NCBI GenBank assembly: GCA_003230635.1
Contig: QIFF01000094.1
Location: forward strand, 1-5,632
DNA length: 5,632 nucleotides
Source: a bacterium
GTDB taxonomy: Bacteria > SZUA-182
Direction of reading: 5' to 3'
Shown: piece by piece, positions 1-5,632 of the stretch
How the letters are laid out: each line of letters starts with the position of its first letter
How positions within the stretch are numbered: position 1 is the stretch's first letter
Program-made: the position numbers and the translations under genes
Notes under the pieces: model-generated
Seen by the model: only the letters and a program-made list of their open reading frames with translations
What the model was told of the DNA's origin: nothing
Databases searched by the model: none

Positions 1-1170
1 CACCACACCCAAGCGGTGGACTTGGCTCTTATTGAAGGAGCAATGGGGCTTTATGACGGCGCCCAGGGGGAGGGGGGAGCCGGCAGCAGCGCCGAATTGG
101 CCAAGCTGCTGAATGCGCCGGTCTTGTTAGTGATAGACGCCAAGGGAATGGGGCAGAGCGTTGCCGCTATGGTCTTGGGTTACCGGGAATTAGACAAAAA
201 TCTCAATCTGGCCGGGGTAATTCTCAACCGGGTAGGCTCCTCCAGCCATTATCAACTTTTAAAAGAAACCATTCAGCAGGAAACCGGCTTGCCCGTCCTG
301 GGTTATCTGCCCCGTTGCGAGAAGTTGGTTTTAGCGGAACGCCACCTGGGGTTAATGCCCCAGGAAGAACAGGATAACAAACACTTCTGGGACAAGCTGC
401 TAAGCTTAGCCGGCCAACACCTGGAGTTGGAAGCAATCCTGGCCCTGGCTCGCCAGAATTTGGTCCGGCAGGCTCCTCCCCTCCCCGCTTTTACCCCCCG
501 TTTATTTGTCCAACCATCCGCCGGCCGGCGGGTAAAGTTAGCGGTGGCTAAGGACAAGGCTTTTCACTTCTACTATCAGGATAACCTGGATTTGCTCAGC
601 CATTGGGGAGCGGAACTGGTTTACTTCAGCCCTTTGCAGGACAAAAGCCTGCCCCCCGGCAGTTGCGGGATCTATCTGGGGGGTGGGTATCCCGAACTTT
701 TTGGCCAGGAATTAAGCGCCAATACCTCTCTTTTGGCCAATTTGCGCCAGAGCCATCAGAAGAGAATACCAATCTATGCCGAATGCGGGGGGCTGATCTA
801 TCTCAGCCAGGGATTATCCACTGGAAACGGCAATTATTATCCCCTGCTGGGGCTTTTGCCTGCCAGAGCTCGCATGTTAAATAAGCGCCAGGCCCTGGGC
901 TATGTAAAGCTGAAGGTCTTGCGTGACAATTTACTCAGCCTGGAGGGAGAAGAATTACGAGGGCATGAGTTCCACTGGTCCACTTTGGAGGGATTAGCCC
1001 CAAATACCGCTTACGCTTACGCCTTGAGCAACACCCGCGGTAAAAAACGCGGCCTGGACGGCCTGATGAGGCCCAATTTATTGGCATCCTATGCCCATTT
1101 GCACTTTGCCTCCCATCCCGCCCTGGGGCAGCGTTTGGTGCAAGCCTGCCGGCGCTATAGTGAGATGTAG
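1..1170 (+). CDS. cbiA: Cobyrinate a,c-diamide synthase, 3' part (5' end outside window)
   Basis: This enzyme amidates the a and c side chains of cobyrinic acid using glutamine and ATP, in the cytoplasm, as a step of cobalamin (B12) synthesis. The frame is open from the first base (HHTQAVDLAL...), so the ATG-less start at 16 is not real and the N-terminal P-loop region lies upstream; the family is usually about 450-470 residues and roughly 75-80 are missing. Visible hallmarks are LIEGAMGLYDG near the window start (ATPase domain), then a C-terminal class I-like glutamine amidotransferase domain with YLGGGYPE, the nucleophile Cys in YAECGG (codon 784-786), GHEFHWS, and YAHLHF near the end, whose first His (1096-1098) is the likely catalytic partner. 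The TAG stop (1168-1170) sits inside a REP palindrome. The aerobic homologue CobB (hydrogenobyrinate substrate) cannot be told apart by sequence alone. The family assignment is firm. Confidence 0.95.
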   Translation, partial: HHTQAVDLALIEGAMGLYDGAQGEGGAGSSAELAKLLNAPVLLVIDAKGMGQSVAAMVLGYRELDKNLNLAGVILNRVGSSSHYQLLKETIQQETGLPVLGYLPRCEKLVLAERHLGLMPQEEQDNKHFWDKLLSLAGQHLELEAILALARQNLVRQAPPLPAFTPRLFVQPSAGRRVKLAVAKDKAFHFYYQDNLDLLSHWGAELVYFSPLQDKSLPPGSCGIYLGGGYPELFGQELSANTSLLANLRQSHQKRIPIYAECGGLIYLSQGLSTGNGNYYPLLGLLPARARMLNKRQALGYVKLKVLRDNLLSLEGEELRGHEFHWSTLEGLAPNTAYAYALSNTRGKKRGLDGLMRPNLLASYAHLHFASHPALGQRLVQACRRYSEM

Positions 1171-1190
1171 TTGCCTGATTCATCAGGCAA
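1167..1190 (+). repeat. REP palindrome 1 (GTAG + hairpin)
   Basis: GTAG is followed by a perfect 8-bp stem, TTGCCTGA / TCAGGCAA, with a TTCA loop (1171-1190). There is no T-run after the stem, so it is a poor intrinsic terminator by itself. The TAG of the GTAG foot is the stop codon of cbiA. Confidence 0.75.
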
Positions 1191-1207
1191 GTCCCCCCTC
1201 ACCCCAG

Positions 1208-1230
1208 CCCTCTCCCCACTGGGGAGAGGG
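1208..1230 (+). repeat. GC-rich 10-bp hairpin at the centre of the BIME-like element
   Basis: CCCTCTCCCC (1208-1217) and GGGGAGAGGG (1221-1230) pair perfectly around an ACT loop. The preceding CCCTCACCCCAG belongs to a pyrimidine-rich motif that I recall from many bacterial intergenic repeats. The stem is very stable and could stall or protect RNA, but no T-tract follows, so I do not call a terminator. Confidence 0.7.
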
Positions 1231-1232
1231 AG

Positions 1233-1255
1233 TACCCAATAAATTGGGCGACTAC
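1233..1255 (-). repeat. REP palindrome 2 (GTAG + hairpin), inverted
   Basis: Read on the minus strand from 1255, it has GTAG, then TCG, then CCCAAT / ATTGGG (6 bp, TT loop). It is the diverged inverted partner of the palindrome at 1167-1190; one or two outer pairs of that stem are lost here. Confidence 0.7.
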
Positions 1256-1286
1256 ATAAAAAACTGCACTACCGGGAACTAACTTC

Positions 1287-2288
1287 ATGAAGTCTAAAAC
1301 CATTATGGACGTAGGAGAGCACGACTTACTCCAGCTAATTCGCCGGCGTTGGGGGAAAACCACCCCTGGGCTGGTGGTGGGCATGGGGGATGACGCCGCC
1401 GTGTTTGAGTTGGATGCGCAGCGGCGGGGATTGGCAACCTGCGATCTGTTGATAGAAGAGGTACATTTTGAACGTTCTTGGATAACCCCCAAACAATTGG
1501 GGCACAAGGCCCTGGCGGTAAATTTAAGTGACATCGCCGCTATGGGAGGCATCCCGCGCTTTGCCTTGATAAGCTTGGGTGTGTCTCCCCGACTGCCCCT
1601 CTCCTGGCTGGAGGAATTCTACCAGGGGCTGGGGGAACTGGCCGAGCGCCAGGGAGTAGTCATCGCCGGGGGGGATACCTGCTCCTCGACAAAAATAATC
1701 ATTAATATAACGGTACTGGGCGAGGTACAAAAAGATGAATTGTTGCTGCGTTCCGGGGCTAAGGTGGGCAACCAAATTCTGGTAACCGGAACCCTGGGGC
1801 AGGCGGCCGCCGGTCTGGCAATTCTGCAAACAAACCAGGCAACAACAACAGACTCTCCCCTAATCCGAAAACAGCTTCAGCCAGAGCCGCGCTGCCGGGA
1901 GGCGCGGGTCATTGCCGCTTCTGGTTTAGCCACCGCCATGCTGGATTTAAGCGACGGTCTGGCTACAGATATTACTAATTTGACCCAAGCAAGTCAAGTA
2001 GGCGCCAGGGTCTGGCTCAATCGCCTTCCCATATCCGGCTACCTGAAGGAGCGCGCCCCCGGCCTGGGAAAAAGTGCCCACGATTTGGCCCTCTGCGGGG
2101 GAGAGGATTACGAGTTGCTCTTGAGCGCCCCGCCTTCAGCGGTCGCCCCCCTGCAAAAGGCCCTGGCAGGCTGCAACTGCCCCCTGACGGTGATTGGAGA
2201 AATCCTCCCTGCACAAGACGGCCTCCAACTACTTGATGCCCACAACAATTCCCAACTCTGGCCCCAGGGGTATCAGCACTTTCAATAA
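1287..2288 (+). CDS. thiL: Thiamine-monophosphate kinase
   Basis: ThiL phosphorylates thiamine monophosphate with ATP to give thiamine diphosphate, the last step of cofactor synthesis in the cytoplasm. The 333 residues match the usual family length. Motifs in order: GMGDDAAV (32-39), a Mg/ATP-binding aspartate pair; DLLIEEVHF (53-61), normally EGVHF, so the second Glu is a small deviation; NLSDIAAMGG (79-88); AGGDT (127-131); LDLSDGLATDI (219-229); and CGGEDYELLLS (270-280). The N-terminal AIRS/PurM-type ATP domain and the C-terminal AIRS domain are both complete. ATG 1287 is preceded by a weak GGGA (1274-1277, 9 nt). ATG 1305 is an in-frame alternative that would remove six residues. The gene lies 116 nt after cbiA, separated by the REP pair; no TPP riboswitch or convincing promoter is visible in that gap. 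Confidence 0.97.
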   Translation: MKSKTIMDVGEHDLLQLIRRRWGKTTPGLVVGMGDDAAVFELDAQRRGLATCDLLIEEVHFERSWITPKQLGHKALAVNLSDIAAMGGIPRFALISLGVSPRLPLSWLEEFYQGLGELAERQGVVIAGGDTCSSTKIIINITVLGEVQKDELLLRSGAKVGNQILVTGTLGQAAAGLAILQTNQATTTDSPLIRKQLQPEPRCREARVIAASGLATAMLDLSDGLATDITNLTQASQVGARVWLNRLPISGYLKERAPGLGKSAHDLALCGGEDYELLLSAPPSAVAPLQKALAGCNCPLTVIGEILPAQDGLQLLDAHNNSQLWPQGYQHFQ

Positions 2289-2319
2289 ACAAAAAGCAAA
2301 AAAATTCCCTTCCAGATGA

Positions 2320-2348
2320 TTGCCATTGCCCCAGGAGTGTGTTACAAT
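2320..2348 (+). promoter_or_regulatory. Sigma70-type promoter for the GAF-GGDEF gene
   Basis: The -35 TTGCCA (2320-2325) and -10 TACAAT (2343-2348) each match consensus at five of six positions. They are separated by 17 bp, and TG at 2340-2341 gives an extended -10. Transcription would begin near 2355. This means the gene after thiL can be transcribed on its own, and that the GTG at 2339 would lie upstream of the transcript start. Confidence 0.65.
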
Positions 2349-2372
2349 TTTCTCATAAAAATTCTAAATCGT

Positions 2373-2379
2373 GGGGGAA
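2373..2379 (+). promoter_or_regulatory. Ribosome-binding site deciding the GTG 2390 start
   Basis: GGGGGAA lies 10 nt before GTG 2390 and downstream of the predicted transcription start. The competing GTG 2339 has AGGAG at 2333-2337, only one base away, which is too close to work well. Confidence 0.5.
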
Positions 2380-2389
2380 CAACCGCCAA

Positions 2390-3850
2390 GTGGACTTGGA
2401 CAAAGAACTTCACAGCCTGATTAAGTTGGTCAGTAATGTAACAGACGCTCATACTGCCTCCCTGTTCTGGTTGTCCCCGAATGGAAACGAGTTGGCCCTG
2501 CGCAGCTTTCACACCCTGAGCAAGCATCTCAAGCCCGGGGTTAAAATTGAGCTGGGCAGCGGCTTGATCGGCTTGGTAGCCCGCCAGGGCAAGTCGGTCA
2601 ATGCCTCTCCCTTCAAACGTGACCCCAAAACCCTCCAGCTTTATACGCAAGAAGAAAACATCAAATCCTTTTTGGCAGTGCCGGTAAAGACGGGCAAACA
2701 GACCAGGGGGGTGCTGTGCGTGGACAGCAAAAGGGGCTTTTTCTTTACCCCCAAGATGGAAAAAATCCTGAATCAATTTGCCGACTACTTCAGCCAGTTG
2801 ATTCAGCGCGATAGTGAACACCAGATTACCAAAGAGCAGGCCAATGGATACCTGCATCTTTACAATCTTTACCAAGGACTAAACGGCTTTCACAAGGAAA
2901 ATATCTTTGATTTATTGATCAGCATTTCACGTCAACTGTTTGATTTCAACAGCTGTCTGCTTTCCACCCTTGACGAAAGCAAGCGCAGCTTAACGGTAAG
3001 GCTAATTGAAGGCGGTGATGCTTCCCCCCGTGTCCTGCAAAGGAAATTTCCCGCCCAGGAGGGAATGGCCAGCCTGATTTTGCGCACCAAAAAACCCCTC
3101 CTGCTGACAGACTTGCAATCCCGGACGGCGCCGTTTTGTATCTTCGCCCAGGACGACCCCTTTCAGGGGATTGCCTGTTTTATGGGATTACCCTTGCTGG
3201 TCAACGACCAGGCGATTGGTTTCCTGGGCTTTACCAGCAAAAAACCACGCGCCTTCAAAGAGCAGGACCTGCAACTGGCTTCGGTTCTGAGTTTTCAGGC
3301 CTCCTCGGCCATATCCCTGACCCGCGCCTACGAGCAGGTGCGCCATAAGGACAAAGTGGACAGCCTCACCGGACTGGCCACCCACAGTTGGTTACACTGC
3401 CAGCTTGAGCAGACCTTTGGCGAGGCCGACAAGCAGGACCCCTTTGCTTTGCTCCTGCTGGATATAGACGGCTTTAAGCGAGTTAACAAAAAACACAGCT
3501 ACCAGGTGGGGGATGAACTGCTCAAGAAGGTAGCCCGAATTTTGCTGCGCCTGGTGCGGGATAATGACTTGGTTGTGCGCTTTGCGGGAGAGGAATTTTG
3601 CATTTTACTCAAAAGCAGCCGTCGCTCAAGGGCAAACAGCGTTGCCGAACGCATTCGCCGGGTCATTCAGCAAACCGTTTTTGTAGTCCAGGGACGTGAA
3701 ATTAAACTCACCGTCAGCATAGGCGTAGCCGGTTATCTGGAGGACGCCCTTTCCAAAGAAGAATTACTAAGCTGTGTGAAATCAGCCTTAGCCCAGGCCA
3801 AGAATAAAAGGAACTGCGTTTGCAGCTTCAACAAACTGCCGTCAACCTAA
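2390..3850 (+). CDS. GAF-GAF-GGDEF sensor, probable diguanylate cyclase (AGEEF variant)
   Basis: This is a predicted soluble sensor that makes c-di-GMP from two GTP; no membrane segment or signal peptide is visible. Numbered from GTG 2390 (486 residues): GAF 1 spans about 5-140 (GSGLIGLVARQGK, then FLAVPVKTGKQTRGVLCVDS), GAF 2 about 150-310 (EGMASLILRTKKPLLLTDL, then GLPLLVNDQAIGFLGF), and the GGDEF domain about 320-480. In the last, DSLTGL (324-329), LDIDGFKRVN (metal Asp 358, guanine-contact Asn 366), GD (Asp 375) and the AK..RN end are kept. The signature reads AGEEF (399-403) in place of GGEEF, and the usual ND..GH region reads NKKHSY. An RxxD inhibitory site (RDND, 390-393) lies exactly five residues before it. 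AGDEF-type cyclases can be active, so I infer activity but cannot prove it. The open frame extends to GTG 2339, but the promoter and RBS favour 2390. The hydrolase gene follows after 10 nt. Confidence 0.88.
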   Translation: MDLDKELHSLIKLVSNVTDAHTASLFWLSPNGNELALRSFHTLSKHLKPGVKIELGSGLIGLVARQGKSVNASPFKRDPKTLQLYTQEENIKSFLAVPVKTGKQTRGVLCVDSKRGFFFTPKMEKILNQFADYFSQLIQRDSEHQITKEQANGYLHLYNLYQGLNGFHKENIFDLLISISRQLFDFNSCLLSTLDESKRSLTVRLIEGGDASPRVLQRKFPAQEGMASLILRTKKPLLLTDLQSRTAPFCIFAQDDPFQGIACFMGLPLLVNDQAIGFLGFTSKKPRAFKEQDLQLASVLSFQASSAISLTRAYEQVRHKDKVDSLTGLATHSWLHCQLEQTFGEADKQDPFALLLLDIDGFKRVNKKHSYQVGDELLKKVARILLRLVRDNDLVVRFAGEEFCILLKSSRRSRANSVAERIRRVIQQTVFVVQGREIKLTVSIGVAGYLEDALSKEELLSCVKSALAQAKNKRNCVCSFNKLPST

Positions 3851-3860
3851 CTAGGAACTA

Positions 3861-4976
3861 ATGATGGGTCACTTAAATCCAATTATTTTTGTGCATGGTA
3901 TTCAAGGATCGTGGTTGAAAAATCAATATCCCGTTGATTACCAGGATGAAATTTACTGGACCGGAGTTTTAACCAAAAAATTTAATAAAATCCACTTAAG
4001 CAGTGTTAATAACAGCGTTGATAGAGATATTAACAAGTTCATTTTTTCCCATCAAGCAATACCCCTTATATACGAATCAATTGTAGAAGAGCTGCGGGAA
4101 GAGGTAACAGAACACACATATGTTTTTACCTACGATTGGCGCAAGGATAACAGGTTCTCTGCTGAGAAACTAAAAGAGTTCGTAGAATTGGTTTTAATAA
4201 AGGCACAAACTCATGCAGAAGAAAAAGACCAAGAGATTCCTACAAAGGTCTCACTAGTTGGACATAGCATGGGAGGAATGGTCATAAAATGGTATGTTAC
4301 TCAAATCTTAAAAGGCCAAGCTAATAGTAAAATTGATAAAATTGTTACGGTTGCCACTCCCTATCGGGGAAGCCTTAAAGCCGTAGAGGCTCTTCTTCCG
4401 GGAGCCCGCAATTTTTTTGGTTTAGAAACTAACAAGGCCATGCGTAGAGCTTCCCGAACTTTTCCCGGAGTTTATCAACTTTTGCCCTCTTGGGAGGATG
4501 CTGTAGTTAATAAGGATACGGGCAAAGGTGTTGATATTTTTAATCAAGAATTTTGGCAAGAAAACCTTGTAGAAAAAATGAAAGAAAAATATGGTGAATC
4601 CTTTTTCCAAAGCATGTTAGACGAGGCTAGAGGCTTTACTAAAATTGTAAGTGAAGATTATCCACCGAATATAATAGACAATTTTTACTGTATTTATGGA
4701 TCAGGTAGCGATACCTTGAAACAAGTTGAAGTTGATTTAGAAAATGAAAACCGGTTCGATTTTCAAAATGCAGCGGCAGATGGAGAGGGTGATGGAACAG
4801 TACACAAATCCTCTTCCTATGTAAAGGCACACAGTCATTTCGAAGATAAAAAACATCTGCTTGACGTAGCAGGTGGCCAGCATGCACAAATGCCAAATCA
4901 CGGTGCCGTGCAGGATTACATTGTTAGTACTTTTACTGAGTGCAAATTCCTACGTTCCTTTGAGTCAAAACGCTAA
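3861..4976 (+). CDS. LCAT/lipase-like alpha/beta hydrolase, cytoplasmic
   Basis: A serine hydrolase of the lecithin:cholesterol acyltransferase / PGAP1-like group, probably acting on an ester or acyl lipid; the substrate is unknown. In the 371 residues I see the oxyanion motif FVHGIQGS (10-17), the family's YDWRKDNR (91-98), the nucleophile elbow GHSMGG with Ser 136, ATPYRGS (165-171), GDGTVHKSSS with probable catalytic Asp 311, and HAQMPNH with probable catalytic His 341. The triad therefore looks complete. There is no signal peptide or membrane helix, unlike many secreted lipases. AGGA (3853-3856) is 4 nt from ATG 3861 and 7 nt from ATG 3864, so the second Met may be the real start. It lies 10 nt after the GGDEF gene and is probably co-transcribed with it. 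GC is about 39% (hand count over 3961-4980), clearly below its neighbours, which suggests acquisition by transfer. Confidence 0.85.
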   Translation: MMGHLNPIIFVHGIQGSWLKNQYPVDYQDEIYWTGVLTKKFNKIHLSSVNNSVDRDINKFIFSHQAIPLIYESIVEELREEVTEHTYVFTYDWRKDNRFSAEKLKEFVELVLIKAQTHAEEKDQEIPTKVSLVGHSMGGMVIKWYVTQILKGQANSKIDKIVTVATPYRGSLKAVEALLPGARNFFGLETNKAMRRASRTFPGVYQLLPSWEDAVVNKDTGKGVDIFNQEFWQENLVEKMKEKYGESFFQSMLDEARGFTKIVSEDYPPNIIDNFYCIYGSGSDTLKQVEVDLENENRFDFQNAAADGEGDGTVHKSSSYVKAHSHFEDKKHLLDVAGGQHAQMPNHGAVQDYIVSTFTECKFLRSFESKR

Positions 4977-4991
4977 GAATATTTAAAGTGT

Positions 4992-5154
4992 CATATGGGT
5001 GCCTTGAAAAATGAGAATTTTCGTTCAATATCAAGGCATGCGAAAAATTTAACCGGAGGTATATGTTTGATATTCCGAGGATTAAATTTTGAGCATAACG
5101 CAGAGAATAACGCAGAGATTGGACGAAAAGGCCATTTTGCAAGGTGCCCATATA
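4992..5154. repeat. Fold-back (MITE-like) palindromic element upstream of mreB
   Basis: The left arm 4992-5032 and the reverse complement of 5115-5154 align with about 31 of 41 columns identical. Shared blocks are ATATGGG, CCTTG, AAAATG, TTTTCGT and CAAT. A further inner pair, AAAATTTAA (5044-5052) and TTAAATTTT (5082-5090), continues the symmetry, so almost the whole segment can fold into one long hairpin. Small ORFs on both strands (4995-5195 +, 4933-5151 -) begin with mirrored MGAL/MGTL and are products of the symmetry, not genes. There is no transposase inside. I infer a non-autonomous element. A long leader hairpin for mreB is the alternative. No clear target duplication is visible. Confidence 0.7.
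5095..5118 (+). repeat. Perfect 12-bp tandem duplication inside the fold-back element
   Basis: ATAACGCAGAGA occurs twice back to back (5095-5106, 5107-5118). Only the right half of the palindrome carries it; the left half has a single diverged counterpart near 5031-5042. The extra copy is therefore probably a later slippage duplication. Confidence 0.8.
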
Positions 5155-5173
5155 AGCTAGCTACACCACAACT

Positions 5174-5178
5174 AGGAG
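5174..5178 (+). promoter_or_regulatory. Ribosome-binding site of mreB
   Basis: AGGAG lies 6 nt before ATG 5185. It fixes the mreB start and rules out the small overlapping ORF that runs to 5195. Confidence 0.75.
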
Positions 5179-5184
5179 AAAAAC

Positions 5185-5632
5185 ATGTTATTTGACTGGC
5201 TACTGGGTCTATTCTCCCAGGATATAGCCATTGACCTGGGAACAGCCAACACCCTGGTCTATGTGAAGGAAAAAGGGGTGGTGGTTAACGAGCCATCAAT
5301 CGTAGTGATCAACAAAAACACTGACGAGGTGGTTTGCATCGGGCACGAGGCCAAAAAGATGTACGGCAAGACCCCCCAGGGGATTGAGGCCATCCGCCCC
5401 ATGAAGGACGGGGTAATTGCTGATTTTGATATTACCAGGCTTATGATCCGGCATTTTATTGAAAAGGCCTTTGACCGCAGCAGCTTTATCCGTCCCCGCA
5501 TGATGATCTGTGTTCCTTCGGGGATTACACAGGTGGAAAAAAAAGCGGTAATTGAATCCGCTGAACAATCCGGGGCGCGCCAGGTAATGCTGATTGAGGA
5601 ACCCATGGCGGCGGCAATCGGGGCCGGGCTTT
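5185..5632 (+). CDS. mreB: Rod shape-determining protein MreB, 5' part (3' end outside window)
   Basis: MreB is a bacterial actin that polymerises on ATP at the inner membrane face and guides lateral cell-wall synthesis with MreC, MreD, RodA and PBP2. The frame stays open to the window end, showing 149 residues of an expected ~340-350. Visible are the short amphipathic N-terminus [12 protein letters not shown], which fits membrane binding, the phosphate 1 loop [32 protein letters not shown], the very conserved [12 protein letters not shown], and [14 protein letters not shown]. The start ATG 5185 has a good AGGAG at 6 nt. The fold-back element ends 30 nt upstream, and I see no convincing promoter between the two, so transcription may come from within or before that element. 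mreC and mreD would be expected downstream. Confidence 0.97.
   Translation, partial: MLFDWLLGLFSQDIAIDLGTANTLVYVKEKGVVVNEPSIVVINKNTDEVVCIGHEAKKMYGKTPQGIEAIRPMKDGVIADFDITRLMIRHFIEKAFDRSSFIRPRMMICVPSGITQVEKKAVIESAEQSGARQVMLIEEPMAAAIGAGL

Larger units (their letters stand above)
1167..1255. repeat. BIME-like element: two inverted REP palindromes flanking a GC-rich hairpin
   Basis: Seen directly: two related palindromes in opposite orientation, each starting at its outer edge with GTAG (1167-1170 on +, 1255-1252 on -), enclose a GC-rich hairpin. Aligned over 23 positions, the two palindromes agree at 16, and all 7 differences are transitions. Four of these form two compensating base-pair swaps that keep the stem. 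A 5' GTAG tetranucleotide followed by a palindrome is the known signature of REP sequences mobilised by RAYT (IS200/IS605-related Y1) transposases. Inverted REP pairs are called BIMEs. No transposase is in the window. The element fills most of the cbiA-thiL gap and could also affect mRNA 3' ends. Confidence 0.75.

Noticed and set aside
224..557. Minus-strand ORFs of 70 and 84 residues inside cbiA
   Set aside because: They lie wholly opposite a clear conserved gene, have no family motifs, and have low-complexity shadow composition.
1167..1255. Intrinsic terminator after cbiA
   Set aside because: Three hairpins are present but none is followed by a T-run.
1256..1286. TPP riboswitch or promoter for thiL
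   Set aside because: Only 31 nt remain after the REP pair, with no riboswitch motif and no convincing -35/-10 pair.
1199..1552. Minus-strand ORF of 117 residues across the REP pair and thiL start
   Set aside because: Its C-terminal part is translated repeat (SLSPVGRGLG) and the rest is antisense to thiL.
2342..2875. Minus-strand ORF of 177 residues opposite the GAF domain
   Set aside because: It is the longest shadow, but it is antisense to a well-conserved domain and has no recognisable motif.
5119..5184. Promoter just ahead of mreB (TTGCAA at 5137-5142)
   Set aside because: No acceptable -10 lies at 16-18 bp; TATAAG at 5151 is too close.
4933..5195. Two overlapping small ORFs on opposite strands (66 and 72 residues)
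   Set aside because: Their mirrored N-termini come from the palindrome; neither has a ribosome site, and the plus ORF runs into mreB.

Overview
The window is ordinary bacterial chromosome with two repeat elements and one compositionally odd gene. All five genes are on the + strand. In order they are: the 3' part of a cobyrinate a,c-diamide synthase gene (cbiA, cobalamin biosynthesis), thiL (thiamine-monophosphate kinase), a GAF-GAF-GGDEF diguanylate cyclase-like gene, an AT-rich LCAT/lipase-like alpha/beta hydrolase gene, and the 5' part of mreB (cell-shape actin homologue). The mix of de novo B12 synthesis, thiamine diphosphate synthesis, c-di-GMP signalling and MreB suggests a rod-shaped, free-living bacterium. 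The Gram-negative, Desulfobacterota-like look of MreB and its neighbourhood is only an impression from family knowledge, so the taxon is low confidence.

Region by region: positions 1-1170 hold the end of cbiA. Positions 1167-1255 hold a pair of inverted REP palindromes around a GC-rich hairpin (a BIME-like element). Each palindrome begins with GTAG, and the first GTAG supplies the TAG stop codon of cbiA. thiL follows at 1287-2288. A good sigma70-type promoter (TTGCCA, 17 bp, TACAAT, with an extended -10 TG) lies at 2320-2348. It drives the sensor gene, whose real start is therefore probably GTG 2390 and not the upstream GTG 2339. The sensor gene ends at 3850, and the hydrolase gene begins 10 nt later, so the two are probably co-transcribed. 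The hydrolase is about 39% GC by hand count, against roughly 43-58% in sampled 60-nt lines of the sensor gene. It is followed by a 163-bp fold-back, MITE-like palindrome (4992-5154), and then by mreB with a clear AGGAG ribosome-binding site.

No complete new system is proven here. The parts most worth a second look are the two palindromic elements, the AT-rich hydrolase inserted between a c-di-GMP gene and mreB, the AGEEF variant active site with an intact inhibitory site, and the promoter that corrects the sensor gene's start. No gene-free stretch exceeds 300 bases; the longest (4977-5184) is mostly the fold-back element.
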